From: Succinatimonas hippei YIT 12066 | GTDB taxonomy: Bacteria > Pseudomonadota > Gammaproteobacteria > Enterobacterales > Succinivibrionaceae | Direction of reading: 5' to 3' | NCBI RefSeq assembly: GCF_000188195.1 | Contig: NZ_GL830946.1 | Coordinates: forward strand, 1-55,236 | Length of the DNA: 55,236 nt | Part shown: positions 18,585-28,094 of the stretch, in pieces | Layout: each line of letters begins with the position of its first letter | Position numbering within the stretch: position 1 is the first letter of the stretch | Notes under the pieces: model-generated | The model's input: the letters and a program-made list of their open reading frames with translations, nothing else | Databases searched by the model: none | What the model was told of the DNA's origin: nothing | Made by a program: the position numbers and the translations under genes

Positions 18585-19868
18585 TTAATCTTTAAACTCA
18601 GAAATCGGAGGCATTTCATTAAGGCTGTCGTCAATTTCACCTTGCGGCAGCATTTTCATAAATTCCTTGACTAAGGCAACGCGTTTTTCGTGCATCTTTA
18701 TACCGATATCTTTACCGGTACAGCCTTGGGAAATAAATTCACCTGCTTTAACAGAAAGACAGAGACTGAAGATAGCAAGGAAGTAATCCGCACGCGGAAA
18801 AGGGCGGTTTTCAAATCCTTTTCTTCCTAAAAAGTCGCATTTACAGCATTGTACGAAAGGTTTTATGCGCTGCGGTCTGCGCCATGCATCAAGTTCATCA
18901 AGTAAATTAACGATGCCCTCTGCGCCGTTGCGATAAAGATGATGCATATATGAGTGGTGAAACACTACGATATAGGCGAGCTCTTCATAATCTTTAGGTA
19001 CTTTTAACCTTTTGCATAATTGTTTTAGCGGCTCCACTCCTAAAGCACAGTGATTATGATGGTGCGGCCACTCATTTTTAGGAGTCAAAGCTTTGCCTAA
19101 ATCATGGCATAGCATGGCAAAGCGGGTTTTAGGATCGGATGTTTCAAGGCTTATGCGCCTTAACGTCATAAAAGTGTGAATTCCCGAATCGATTTCGGGG
19201 TGCCAGCGTTTAGGTCCGGGAACTCCGAAAAGAGCGTCTACTTCAGGAAAAATTATTTTCAAGGCGCCGATTTTTCTTAAAATAATAAAGAAGATTTGAG
19301 GATCGGACGTGTTAAGCGCCTTTTGGGTTTCTATCCAGATGCGTTCAGGCGTAAGGCTTGACAGTTCGCCAGATTCCGTAATCTCTTTCATAAGAGAAAT
19401 AGTTTCATCGGCGATGTAAAAACCTAAATAATGGAGTTTGGCGGCAAAACGCGCGACACGCAGTACTCTTAAAGGATCTTCGATAAAAGAAGGGGAAACA
19501 TGACGTAAAATTCTATTGTTTAAATCATTTTGCCCACCGTAAGGATCGATTATTTTTCCGTTTTTATCCATGGCCATCGCATTGATAGTCAGGTCGCGGC
19601 GCTGCAGATCTTCTTCAAGGGTTACGTCTTTATCAAAGGAACAAACAAACCCCGTATAACCGTGTCCTTGCTTCTTTTCAGTACGGGCAAGAGCGTATTC
19701 TTCTCCGGTTTTAGGGTGGATAAAAACCGGAAAGTCATTGCCTACTTGGGTAAATCCCAAATCGAGCATTTCTTGAGGAGTAGAACCTACGACTACGTGA
19801 TCGCGATCTGCTCCGTCAATTTTTAATAATTGATCACGAATTGCTCCGCCGACTAAATACTCTTGCAT
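18585..19868 (-). CDS. cca: CCA tRNA nucleotidyltransferase with HD domain
   Basis: This 427-residue protein adds or repairs the 3' CCA of tRNAs. The nucleotidyltransferase signature YLVGGAIRDQLL is followed by the catalytic aspartates in DGADRDHVVVG (Asp21 and Asp23), RRDLTINAMA and DPLRVLRVARFAAKL. A C-terminal HD phosphohydrolase motif, CHDLGKAL with HHNH after it, places it with the multifunctional gammaproteobacterial enzymes. It lies 11 bases after the SH3-domain gene on the same strand, the same order as in E. coli. Confidence 0.97.
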   Translation of the reverse strand: MQEYLVGGAIRDQLLKIDGADRDHVVVGSTPQEMLDLGFTQVGNDFPVFIHPKTGEEYALARTEKKQGHGYTGFVCSFDKDVTLEEDLQRRDLTINAMAMDKNGKIIDPYGGQNDLNNRILRHVSPSFIEDPLRVLRVARFAAKLHYLGFYIADETISLMKEITESGELSSLTPERIWIETQKALNTSDPQIFFIILRKIGALKIIFPEVDALFGVPGPKRWHPEIDSGIHTFMTLRRISLETSDPKTRFAMLCHDLGKALTPKNEWPHHHNHCALGVEPLKQLCKRLKVPKDYEELAYIVVFHHSYMHHLYRNGAEGIVNLLDELDAWRRPQRIKPFVQCCKCDFLGRKGFENRPFPRADYFLAIFSLCLSVKAGEFISQGCTGKDIGIKMHEKRVALVKEFMKMLPQGEIDDSLNEMPPISEFKD

Positions 19869-19879
19869 TAGGATCCTTA

Positions 19880-20533
19880 TTAATAACGATCACGTCTGCG
19901 CTTTAAACGCGGACGGGGAATAAAAATGAAAATTGCACCTAAAATCGCACCGCCTAATGCGATCATAGCACCTTGCATCCACCAACGCATCTGCATATCC
20001 AAATCTTTGGTCTCAAGGCTCTCGGCATAACTGCGTCGCTGTTCGTCAAGTTGTTGAATCGTTGCATCTTTTTGTAAAATAGCCTCTTTCATGCCGGCGT
20101 TTTCTTTTTCAAGACGTTCAAGACGCTTTTGGGCGGTTTGGTAATTGCGCGAAAGTTCGTTATCGTAGTTTTCAAGCTTATAAGTAAGTTCTTTTACCTG
20201 TTTTTGCAGATCTTCCGTGTAAGTATAGCCGCAAGGCTCTACCTGCAGGGTGTCGGATTGCATCCAGAATTCCTTTCCGTCTTCACTTTTCACTTTGTAA
20301 AACTTGCCGCGCTCTTCAAGGAAGGTGAGTTTATCGCCGATACGTACCGAGCCGTTGATGCGATAGCGGGAGCTGGGGCCGCTTCTGGTCCAGATACGAT
20401 TATGATCGGATACGTAAATCGTCTCTCCCTGAGTGGGCACTTGTGCGGCATTATCGGACTCTGCGGCAAAGGCAGAATTTAAAAAACATAGTAAGGCAAA
20501 GATAAATGTAAAAGCGGTTTTTGATTTAAACAC
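19880..20533 (-). CDS. YgiM-like SH3-domain membrane protein
   Basis: This 217-residue protein has a signal peptide (about residues 1-23, ending AFAA). A bacterial SH3 domain follows (about 35-95, ETIYVSDHNRIWTRSGPSS). A coiled coil covers about 105-175 (KELTYKLENYDNELSRN), and one membrane helix sits near the C terminus (GAMIALGGAILGAIFIFI) before a basic tail. This is the layout of E. coli YgiM, which also neighbours cca. The function is unknown; a periplasmic envelope role is inferred. The start is GTG with AAGGA seven bases upstream. Confidence 0.85.
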   Translation of the reverse strand: MFKSKTAFTFIFALLCFLNSAFAAESDNAAQVPTQGETIYVSDHNRIWTRSGPSSRYRINGSVRIGDKLTFLEERGKFYKVKSEDGKEFWMQSDTLQVEPCGYTYTEDLQKQVKELTYKLENYDNELSRNYQTAQKRLERLEKENAGMKEAILQKDATIQQLDEQRRSYAESLETKDLDMQMRWWMQGAMIALGGAILGAIFIFIPRPRLKRRRDRY

Positions 20534-20883
20534 GGTAATTCCTTTTTATTTACTCTCTGCTTTAGCAGGAGTTTTTAGCACTTATGCAAAACTTATCGGT
20601 TTTGTTCGGTAATGTCATTGACGAAAGCATTTTTAATTAAGATAAACCCGGATGCTTATAAAGTGTTTACTGCTCCGCACTTAATGAATGCTTTGTTCCG
20701 CAACAGTGCTTTAACTTATGTAACATATTAGATAATCATATCATTTTTTGGCATTTTCCCAAGATTTTTCATCAGCAAAAATGCTGAATTTTCATGCACT
20801 TTACAAGAATTTAACATTTTTTAAAGTGCGCAAGGATTATCTGTTTGTTATTATGTTGCAAATATTTTTTAAAGGACGATTAT
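20534..20883. other. 350-base divergent region between the ygiM-like and CYTH genes
   Basis: No gene is seen. It contains the ribosome-binding sites of both flanking genes and a small hairpin (CTGCT/AGCAG) near 20560. AT-rich stretches should hold two outward promoters, but no box pair is clear enough to call. Confidence 0.5.
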
Positions 20884-21963
20884 ATGAACGGTAAGGAAAT
20901 AGAACTTAAATTCGGGGTTATCGGAGTTTGTACTAATTTAAGAAAGATTCTGCAGAGTATCGGAAAGGTAGAAAATGAGCATGTCGATAATCTGACCAAT
21001 ATCTATTTTGATACCAATAAACGTGATTTTTACGAGATGCAGGCAGGTTTGCGCATTCGTAAAGCCAATGAGTATACGGAACAGACTTTAAAAATTCGCG
21101 GATCCAATATTGCCGGCGTGCATGTACGAAATGAATATAATGTTCGTATTGATGACAATGCTAAAAAACCTGATTTGTCTTTATTTCCGCTTGATGCTTT
21201 CCCTGACGGCACGGATATTGCTCAACTGCAGAAAAAACTGCGCAAAGATTGTGAACTTGACTTTACCCGCCACAGTTATGATTTCAGATACGGAGAAGCC
21301 TTGTTTGAAGTAAGTTATGATCGCGGCGGAATATTATATGAGGGCGGCAAATATCCTATTAATGAGCTTGAGGTTGAGTTAAAAGAAGCATCTTTGTCTG
21401 AAGAAGAGCTGCTTGATGCCTTTTTAAATTTGGTAAAAGCATTGGATGAAAAGGGCGTAGCTATGACTTTAGAGCCCTTTTCTAAGATGCATAAGGCTGC
21501 CGTTTTGCTGCGTAACGAGCGCAATATGATAAGACTTCCCGATTCGGGACCGCATAATGTAAGCGATTTTCTTATCGGCCTCATCATTATGTTTGAAAAG
21601 ATGATTGGTCTTTTGATGGTAAAGCAAAATCCTGCGGTGTTAGGCTATATAAGCTATACCTTAAAAGCAATTAATAAAGCTTTAAAAGAATTAAAGCGTG
21701 AGCTTAAAATGGCTTTCCCGTCAGAGCAAATCAAGCCGTTATTAAAAGAAATAAAAGACTTGCGCGCCATCTTAATGCGTATGTATAAATATATGCATGC
21801 ACTTGAAGGTGAGTTCTTAAATGTGGCATTTGCTATAGATGAACATGAAATTGCGTCTACTGTCGAAGTTTTACGCGCTAAAATCGGTAAAACTAAACTT
21901 TATATGCTGCCTTTGCGCATCAGAGTTTTGCTCAATAAGATAGCTGCCGCCTACGAAAAATGA
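20884..21963 (+). CDS. CYTH-domain protein (inorganic triphosphatase YgiF-like) with helical C-terminal domain
   Basis: The 359-residue protein begins with the CYTH tunnel-fold signature E-x-E-x-K in GKEIELKFGV (residues 5-9), with further charged strands such as LTNIYFDTNKRDFYE and QAGLRIRKANEYTEQTLKIRG. The helical C-terminal part (about 210-359) corresponds to the CHAD region of YgiF but is shorter than in E. coli, which has about 433 residues. CYTH proteins of this type hydrolyse triphosphate. I start at 20884, after AAAGGACG, rather than 39 bases upstream. Neighbouring glnE matches the E. coli arrangement. Confidence 0.88.
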   Translation: MNGKEIELKFGVIGVCTNLRKILQSIGKVENEHVDNLTNIYFDTNKRDFYEMQAGLRIRKANEYTEQTLKIRGSNIAGVHVRNEYNVRIDDNAKKPDLSLFPLDAFPDGTDIAQLQKKLRKDCELDFTRHSYDFRYGEALFEVSYDRGGILYEGGKYPINELEVELKEASLSEEELLDAFLNLVKALDEKGVAMTLEPFSKMHKAAVLLRNERNMIRLPDSGPHNVSDFLIGLIIMFEKMIGLLMVKQNPAVLGYISYTLKAINKALKELKRELKMAFPSEQIKPLLKEIKDLRAILMRMYKYMHALEGEFLNVAFAIDEHEIASTVEVLRAKIGKTKLYMLPLRIRVLLNKIAAAYEK

Positions 21964-21986
21964 TTGAGCGGCGCTAAGGAAGAATA

Positions 21987-24935
21987 ATGCCGTACTCAAT
22001 TGTTCCGAATAAAGATAATCTTCCCGACTTGCCGGAGGTTTTGCAAAAAGAAGCCTCCATTTATACCGATCGTTTGAAAAAGCGTCTTGACGCTGAGGAT
22101 TTTGCTAAGTTATGCGAGCAAAAAGATTTAAATTATGTCCTCGGCATGTCGGACTTTATTGCTAAAACTTTAATTCAATTTCCTAAGCCGTGTCTTGAGC
22201 TTATAGCAAAAGGGGCAATCGAAAGCGACAGCTTTTCTTTAAATCGGGAAGAAGCCGTTAAGGCGGCAATAGTTTCCGGAGTTTCCGATATTGAGCTTAA
22301 AAAACGACTGCGTATTCTGCGCCGCAGCTCAATGGTGCCGATTGCTTGGCGTGATCTTACCGGAAGGGCGGATATTGAGGAAATCTTTACATCTTTATCA
22401 AATCTTGCGGAAGCTATCGTTTTGCAGACAGTTAGGGTTGTAAGAGCATCTTTATCTAATGTTTTCGGCAATGCTTTTGATAAAGACGGTAAAGAGATGC
22501 CGCTTTTAATTTTCGGTATGGGCAAGCTCGGCGGAGGAGAGCTTAATTTTTCTTCAGATTTGGATTTGATTTTTTCCTATCCTTATGACGGGCAGACGGT
22601 GGGCGGCAGCCGTGTTATTTCCCATCAGGAATTTTTTGCCAAAATAGTACAGCGCGTATCAAATTTGTTATCCGATACTACGGTTGACGGTTTTTGCTAT
22701 CGCGTTGATTTACGCTTGCGTCCGTTCGGTGATGCCGGTCCTTTGGTACATAGTTTTGACGCTCTTTCTGTTTATTATGAAACGCAAGGACGTACCTGGG
22801 AGCGCTATGCTCTGGTTAAAGCCAAACTTTTAGGAACAAAAGACGACTGGGGCGATTACGGCGGTGAACTTATAGAGATGCTTCGCCCTTTTGTATATCG
22901 CCGCTATCTTGATTTCGGCGCTATCGAATCATTGCGCAAACTTAAACATATGATAGAAGCAGAAGTAAGGCGCCGAAACTTAAACGGTAATTTCAAGTTG
23001 GGATCCGGAGGAATACGCGAAGTTGAGTTTATAGCTCAAGTCTTTGAGTTAATGCGCGGAGGACGCATTCCTGAATTATCCGAACGTTCATTGCGCGTTA
23101 CTTTAAGAAAGCTTGATAAATTGCAGCTTCTGCCAAGTGATGTTTGCAAGCGGCTTGATGAGAATTATATTTATTTAAGACGTCTTGAGAATTCTATTCA
23201 GGAATTTGCCGATCAGCAGATCCAAAGCTTGCCGCAGAATCTTCGTGATGAGGAGCGCTGCCGCATTGCTATGAATAAGGCAAGTTTTGCCGAACTTAAA
23301 GCAGAGCTGCAGGCTGTTATGGATGAAGTTCATGAAGAATTCTGTAAGGTAATTCGTGATGAGCCTGATGCGGATCATTCCGTAGATCGCGACAGTGCCG
23401 AACTTTGGGAGTCGACTTTATCGCTTGATGAGATGGCAGAGGTGCTTGAGCCTTTGATGAAAGATCCTAAAAAAGCTCTTGACTATGCTAAATCAGTTGA
23501 TGAACTAAGAAGATTGCTTGTAAGACTGCCGATGGGACCGGTGGGCCGTAAGACCTTGGTTTATTTAATGCCGTTTTTGATTAAGGAAATAGCGGCAGAT
23601 GATGACCCTCCGGCTTTGTTTAAAAAAGTAGGTCTTTTAATAGAAAAGGTGGCATTACGTACTACTTATCTGCAGCTTTTAAGTGAAAATCATCAAGCCT
23701 GCTTAAGACTTATATCTTTGTTAAAAGATAATGCCTTTGCCGGATCTCTTATTTCGGCGCATCCTATTTTGCTTGATGAATTAATCGCTCCGCATTATTT
23801 AAATGCACCGCCTAAGCCTGATGAATATATGGCGATGCTGCGAGAAAAATTGCTGCGTATTGATCCTGATGATTTAGAAGATCAGATGGAAGAATTGCGT
23901 TTGTTCAAAAAAATAATGGTGCTGCGCATTGCCATGTCCGATAGGGCGGAAAGCTTGCCGTTAATGAAAATAAGCGATTCTTTGACCTGGCTTGCCGAGG
24001 CTTTGATTCGTGAAATTTCGATTCTTGCGTGGAATCAGACTGTTAAACGTTTCGGTACGCCTCCCGGGAGAAGTGCTGCCGATCCGGGATTTGCCATTAT
24101 CGGTTACGGTAAATTAGGTGGAATCGAGCTCGGTTATAAATCAGATCTTGATATGGTGTTTATCCGCGATATTGACGATTCAATGACCGAAGGCGATCAC
24201 AGCGTACCTTGTTCTATGTTCTATCAGCGTTTGGTACAAAGACTTTTGCATTTGTCTACAACGCGAATGTCCGGCGGTGTCCTTTATGATTTGGATATGC
24301 GCTTGCGCCCTGACGGAGATTCGGGCATGCTTGTTACTGATACTGCAGCATTTGAGGCATATCAGGAAAAGAGGGCTTGGACATGGGAGCATCAGGCTCT
24401 GGTAAGAGCAAGACCTATAGCCGGTTCGCATAAAGTCATGGATCGCTTTGAGGATATCAGAAGTAAAGTACTGCGCATGCCGCGCGATGATGAAAAGTTA
24501 AAACAAGATGTTTTTGCCATGCGCTGTAAGATGCGCGATCATCTTGATAGAAGCGGTAAGACTCTTTTTGATCTGAAGCAAGGACGCGGCGGTATGGTTG
24601 ATATTGAATTTATTGCGCAATATCTTCTGCTTCGCGAAGCTCCCAAGCATCCTGACATGGTTTTATGGTCGGATAACGTGCGTATTCTTGATGAGTGTTC
24701 TCGACTTAATATTTTATCAAAAGCAGATGTTACGACTTTAAAAGATGCCTATATTGCAATTCGCGGCTATTATCATCGCGTGTCTTTAGCCGATTTGCCG
24801 CGAATCGTGGCAATTGAGGATAAACCTAAAGAATGTGCTGATGTTGAAAGAATTTGGCGTAAGCTTTTTGCTAAAGAGGAAGAGGATTTAAGCGCCGGTA
24901 TCAAGATCGATATCAAGCATCAAATTCTAAAATAG
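21987..24935 (+). CDS. glnE: Bifunctional glutamine synthetase adenylyltransferase/deadenylase
   Basis: This 982-residue enzyme adds and removes AMP on glutamine synthetase in response to PII and glutamine. Two nucleotidyltransferase domains are visible. The N-terminal deadenylase has FGMGKLGGGELNFSSDLDL near residue 175, and the C-terminal adenylylase has GYGKLGGIELGYKSDLDM near residue 705. Each is followed by a D-L-R-L-R-P or D-M-R-L-R-P block (VDLRLRPFGDAGPLV and LDMRLRPDGDSGML). The length is standard. It follows the CYTH gene by 23 bases with AAGGAAG, and a terminator lies just after its stop. Confidence 0.98.
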   Translation: MPYSIVPNKDNLPDLPEVLQKEASIYTDRLKKRLDAEDFAKLCEQKDLNYVLGMSDFIAKTLIQFPKPCLELIAKGAIESDSFSLNREEAVKAAIVSGVSDIELKKRLRILRRSSMVPIAWRDLTGRADIEEIFTSLSNLAEAIVLQTVRVVRASLSNVFGNAFDKDGKEMPLLIFGMGKLGGGELNFSSDLDLIFSYPYDGQTVGGSRVISHQEFFAKIVQRVSNLLSDTTVDGFCYRVDLRLRPFGDAGPLVHSFDALSVYYETQGRTWERYALVKAKLLGTKDDWGDYGGELIEMLRPFVYRRYLDFGAIESLRKLKHMIEAEVRRRNLNGNFKLGSGGIREVEFIAQVFELMRGGRIPELSERSLRVTLRKLDKLQLLPSDVCKRLDENYIYLRRLENSIQEFADQQIQSLPQNLRDEERCRIAMNKASFAELKAELQAVMDEVHEEFCKVIRDEPDADHSVDRDSAELWESTLSLDEMAEVLEPLMKDPKKALDYAKSVDELRRLLVRLPMGPVGRKTLVYLMPFLIKEIAADDDPPALFKKVGLLIEKVALRTTYLQLLSENHQACLRLISLLKDNAFAGSLISAHPILLDELIAPHYLNAPPKPDEYMAMLREKLLRIDPDDLEDQMEELRLFKKIMVLRIAMSDRAESLPLMKISDSLTWLAEALIREISILAWNQTVKRFGTPPGRSAADPGFAIIGYGKLGGIELGYKSDLDMVFIRDIDDSMTEGDHSVPCSMFYQRLVQRLLHLSTTRMSGGVLYDLDMRLRPDGDSGMLVTDTAAFEAYQEKRAWTWEHQALVRARPIAGSHKVMDRFEDIRSKVLRMPRDDEKLKQDVFAMRCKMRDHLDRSGKTLFDLKQGRGGMVDIEFIAQYLLLREAPKHPDMVLWSDNVRILDECSRLNILSKADVTTLKDAYIAIRGYYHRVSLADLPRIVAIEDKPKECADVERIWRKLFAKEEEDLSAGIKIDIKHQILK

Positions 24936-24938
24936 AAG

Positions 24939-24970
24939 AGGCGGGGCAAACCCGCCTTTAAAGTTTTTTG
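24939..24970. terminator. Terminator between glnE and the convergent lipoprotein gene
   Basis: AGGCGGG (24939-24945) pairs with CCCGCCT (24951-24957) around GCAAA, followed by TTTAAAGTTTTTTG. The stem can also act on the minus strand, which reads CTTCTATTTT after it. Confidence 0.8.
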
Positions 24971-24981
24971 CTTGCAGCTTA

Positions 24982-25377
24982 TCAGTTTTTATCGCTTAGC
25001 GCTGGTCGCGGGGCTCCGGGAATGCGCGGACCTTCATAAATTTTAGGTCCGATGCCTTCAGGACAGATGTAAGCGCGTCCTGATAGCGCGACGCCTATAT
25101 CAGGTGAAAAATATAAACCTATAGGTGCAGCATAGGCGTGGGTTTCCACCACATGGGTAGCACCTAATTTAGCTGCCTGCAGCTTTAAATCAAAACGGGC
25201 ATTATTGACTGTAGCCCGCGGTGTGGTGTCAACATCGGCAATAAATTCACATCCTTCAACTTCCTGCGGCAGGGAAGTTATAACCTTATAAGCGATATTG
25301 CGTTCAAAATCACTTACGCATCCGGAGAGAAGGAAAGCTCCGGTAGCGCTTATAAGCAAAAAAATCTTTTTCATCAT
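24982..25377 (-). CDS. Small lipoprotein, DUF4156-like
   Basis: This 131-residue protein has a lipoprotein signal peptide with the lipobox LSGC, so Cys20 would be lipidated after cleavage. The mature part has two further cysteines, in EGCEFIAD and RAYICPE, and the stretch NARFDLKLQAAKLGATHVV, which fits the DUF4156 pattern of small enterobacterial outer-membrane lipoproteins. The C terminus is proline-rich. The function is unknown. Its start overlaps the stop of the upstream acyltransferase by 4 bases (ATGA), so it is translated with it. Confidence 0.7.
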   Translation of the reverse strand: MMKKIFLLISATGAFLLSGCVSDFERNIAYKVITSLPQEVEGCEFIADVDTTPRATVNNARFDLKLQAAKLGATHVVETHAYAAPIGLYFSPDIGVALSGRAYICPEGIGPKIYEGPRIPGAPRPALSDKN

Positions 25378-26405
25378 TTAATCTCCGGATAGCGGGACGG
25401 CTCTCCTTCGGGCGTTGTTTTAAAGCGGCGATGCAGCCATAGATACTGCTCGGGAGCAATTCTTATCATATTTTCGATAACTCTGTTGCAGCGCGCGGTA
25501 TCGGCAACTTCATCTTCTGTAGGAAAGTTATCAAGAGGTGCCGAAACATAAAGACGATAACCGTCTTTGACACGAATTGTCCAAGATGGTTGAACTAATG
25601 TGTTTTTTATTTTGGATAAATCGTGAACTCCGGTAACCGTAGCGGCTTTTTCTACAGCAAAAAAGGGGACGAAAATAGAAACTTTGCGACCGTAGTCCTG
25701 ATCGGGGGCATACCATATCGGCAGGCTTTTCATTAAAGCTCTTATCATGGTACGCGGATCGGCTCGGTCAACTAAAGCCAGGTTGGATTTTAAACGCCCT
25801 TTTACCTGGGCGTATTCCCATACGGGATGATCGGACGGACGATAAACTCCGACTCCGGGTTTGATGGTAAGCGCGTACATTCTGGCCATAAGTTCAAGCG
25901 TGACGAAGTGGCAGGTTAAAACCAAGATCCTTGCATCACTTGCGGCGATGGCGCGGGCACGTTCTAATTCTTCATCATCGATAATGGTATATTTTAAAAT
26001 CTTTTTGTCAGACCAAAACCAGGCCATGCCGGTTTCGAAGACCGCCATTCCCGAGTTTTCAAAGATTTTTTCTGCAAGTACACTGCGTTCTTGTTCGGTC
26101 ATTTGCGGAAAGGCCAGCTTTAAATTGCAGTCAACAATGTAACGTCTGCCTTTAATAACTCGAGCCATTATTTTACCGAGGGCTTTGCCGAGCTTCATTA
26201 AAAGAGGATAGGGAATTAATTTAACGCTTAAATATAAAGTAAAAATAGCAAACCAGGCTCCCCAAAAAGTCGGGTAAAGCATTTTACGGGTAAATACGGC
26301 TTTTTCAGTTAAACCTTTGCCCCAGCCTTTATCACGGTTTACTGTTCTATGTTGTTTTTGTCTTTTGGAAAAAGAAGTATGTAATGATATTTTTTTCTGT
26401 GTCAT
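25374..26405 (-). CDS. Lipid A acyltransferase, LpxL/LpxM family
   Basis: This 343-residue inner-membrane enzyme has one N-terminal membrane helix (FWGAWFAIFTLYLSVKLIP). The acyltransferase motif H-x4-E appears as CHFVTLELM, and later blocks include WYAPDQDYGRKVSIFVPFF. Members attach a secondary acyl chain to lipid A using acyl-ACP. Whether this one acts like LpxL, LpxM or LpxP cannot be told by eye. I start at the ATG at 26405 (GGG six bases upstream) rather than at an in-frame TTG at 26423. A lipoprotein gene overlaps its end. Confidence 0.9.
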   Translation of the reverse strand: MTQKKISLHTSFSKRQKQHRTVNRDKGWGKGLTEKAVFTRKMLYPTFWGAWFAIFTLYLSVKLIPYPLLMKLGKALGKIMARVIKGRRYIVDCNLKLAFPQMTEQERSVLAEKIFENSGMAVFETGMAWFWSDKKILKYTIIDDEELERARAIAASDARILVLTCHFVTLELMARMYALTIKPGVGVYRPSDHPVWEYAQVKGRLKSNLALVDRADPRTMIRALMKSLPIWYAPDQDYGRKVSIFVPFFAVEKAATVTGVHDLSKIKNTLVQPSWTIRVKDGYRLYVSAPLDNFPTEDEVADTARCNRVIENMIRIAPEQYLWLHRRFKTTPEGEPSRYPEIK

Positions 26406-26430
26406 GTTTAGCCCTAAATTCAATATTTTG

Positions 26431-26436
26431 ATTATA
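26431..26436 (-). promoter_or_regulatory. -10 box of the acyltransferase-lipoprotein operon
   Basis: A perfect TATAAT on the minus strand lies 26 bases before the acyltransferase ATG. The -35 region (TTAATC at a 17-base spacing) is weak. Confidence 0.45.
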
Positions 26437-26751
26437 CCCTACGTATCTTTTTTGATTAAGTTATTTGCTTTACTCTTGTCTATTATCAAAAAGATTAGTT
26501 TCAAACCTTGGGTTCTTCAAGCTAAAGGGCATAGCGTAAATCAGGTTTTTAATAGTTTTTTTGCCGCTTAATAATATTGTCGCATGTTTTAAAATTGGAA
26601 TGTTTTGCAAGGCGGGTAAAATATTGAGTAAAAATATCCTGCTCTTTTTAGATTTTGCTTATGCACTTAAATAGTTATGTTTCCAGTAGCTATAGAGATT
26701 ACCGTCAAAAATCGACAAGTAAGTCTTGTTATAAACAGAACAAGCAGCGGT

Positions 26752-26783
26752 AAAAAAACAGATAGCGGCAATAAGGCTGTTTT
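26752..26783 (-). terminator. Probable terminator of galR
   Basis: On the minus strand AAAACAG (26783-26777) pairs with CTGTTTT (26761-26755) around a 15-base loop, and the T-run continues to 26752. The stem is AT-rich and the loop is long, so confidence is modest. Confidence 0.45.
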
Positions 26784-26818
26784 AGCGTAAAATTTTCGTT
26801 TTTTGAAAGGAAATGCCG

Positions 26819-27811
26819 TTAAATGCGTTTAACTGAATTTCTTTTTATAAGTTCAAGTCTAAACTCGGGTAAATCGTAGTTATTCCCCTGGTATAAGGAA
26901 TTTGACAAATTAACGGCAGATCTGCTCATTAACGAAATGGGGTGATAAATCGTCGTTAAAGGCGGATTTAAGCAGCGTGATAGGAATAAATCGTCAAATC
27001 CGACAATAGATACGTCATCAGGAACATTTATTCCGTGATTATGAAGCTCAGCCATAAGTCCGATTGCAATGGTATCGTTATAGCAGGCGACAGCCGTATA
27101 TTTCAGATTTCTTGATAATAAAATATTTGCAGCTTCTGCCCCGCCTTCCAGGAAGGGTTCTACTTCAATGATGTAGTTATCATCGACTGTAAGTCCGGCT
27201 TCTTCCATTGCTTCTCTATAACCGCTTTCACGCTCGATACGGTCCAGAATTTTATGCGTTGAACCTATATAAACGATTTGTTTATGCCCGTTATTTATAA
27301 GTTCGTTGACCGCCAGTTTTTCTCCGTAACGGTTATCGACATTTACGCAGCGATTTTCAAAACCTTCAAGAGTACGATTGACTAAAACAAGGCTCGGAAC
27401 CAGCTCCATATAGCTTTTCAGCTCTTCGTCAGGCAGTGTTAAAAAGTGGCCTACAATCCCGCGACAGTGATGGGATAACAGTTTTTCAATTGCTTTTCTT
27501 TCACGAGTTTGATCGTGAAATACCTGACAGATAAGCAGGGAGTTGCCTTTTTCATATGCTGCATTTTCACATTCTTTGGCCATGATTCCGAAGTAAGGGT
27601 CGGAAACGTCGGAGACCACAAGCCCTATGACGTCGGCATCTTGTTTGGCTAACGCTTTAGCGTTGGCATTTAGATAAAATCCGAGTTCGCGTCTTGCCAA
27701 GAGTACAGCCTCGCGTGCCGATTTGCTGACTTTGGGCGAGCCGTTTAAAACACGCGACACCGTGGCCACGGAAACATTAGCTCTTTTAGCGACATCTCGA
27801 ATGGTTGCCAT
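26819..27811 (-). CDS. galR: LacI/GalR-family repressor of the galactose operon
   Basis: This 330-residue regulator has the N-terminal helix-turn-helix IRDVAKRANVSVATVSRVLN and hinge FYLNANAKALAKQ, followed by a sugar-sensing periplasmic-binding-protein-like domain (VIGLVVSDVSDPYFGIMAKE through SIVGFDDLFLSRCLNPPLTT). It is divergent from galETK. Operators matching the E. coli GalR/GalS consensus lie in both its own promoter and the galE promoter, so it is very likely the galactose-responsive repressor of the operon and of itself. E. coli keeps galR far from gal, so local linkage is a difference. Confidence 0.9.
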   Translation of the reverse strand: MATIRDVAKRANVSVATVSRVLNGSPKVSKSAREAVLLARRELGFYLNANAKALAKQDADVIGLVVSDVSDPYFGIMAKECENAAYEKGNSLLICQVFHDQTRERKAIEKLLSHHCRGIVGHFLTLPDEELKSYMELVPSLVLVNRTLEGFENRCVNVDNRYGEKLAVNELINNGHKQIVYIGSTHKILDRIERESGYREAMEEAGLTVDDNYIIEVEPFLEGGAEAANILLSRNLKYTAVACYNDTIAIGLMAELHNHGINVPDDVSIVGFDDLFLSRCLNPPLTTIYHPISLMSRSAVNLSNSLYQGNNYDLPEFRLELIKRNSVKRI

Positions 27812-27852
27812 TCTTTTTCCTTAATAGTTTTAATAAATCAATTTTTATTTTA

Positions 27853-27880
27853 ATCTTATCGTGAAAACGTTTCCACACAA
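27853..27880 (-). promoter_or_regulatory. galR promoter with internal GalR-type operator
   Basis: On the minus strand TTGTGT (27880-27875) and TAAGAT (27858-27853) form a promoter with a 16-base spacer. The 16-base site GTGAAAACGTTTCCAC (27861-27876, plus-strand reading) fills the spacer and touches the -35. It fits the E. coli GalR consensus GTGKAANCGNTTNCAC at all but one position. Autorepression is expected. Confidence 0.75.
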
Positions 27881-28094
27881 AGTTTTTTATTTGTTCTATA
27901 TAAAGCGGGAATGACAGAAATTGAAACAATTTGTTAACGCCGCGATAAAAACGGATGAATTTTAAAAATTAAGATTAACAGCACGTTTTTTTACGGTTCT
28001 TTGTTGCACAGCGAAGGAAAGTTACGCTTTTTTTAATTTTAGAAATAAGAAATGAGATCTGTACCGTAAATTTTTAAAAAGTCCGTTTTTTTAG

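Larger units (their letters stand above)
26406..26818. other. 413-base gap between the acyltransferase and galR genes
   Basis: No gene is supported. The left end holds the acyltransferase promoter. The right end holds a galR terminator candidate (26755-26783) and a further small inverted repeat, CTTGTT/AACAAG (about 26724-26743). The middle is AT-rich without visible structure. Confidence 0.5.

Noticed and set aside
26317-26571. A plus-strand frame antisense to the acyltransferase start
   Set aside because: It covers the acyltransferase promoter and start, and its composition is typical of AT-rich non-coding DNA.
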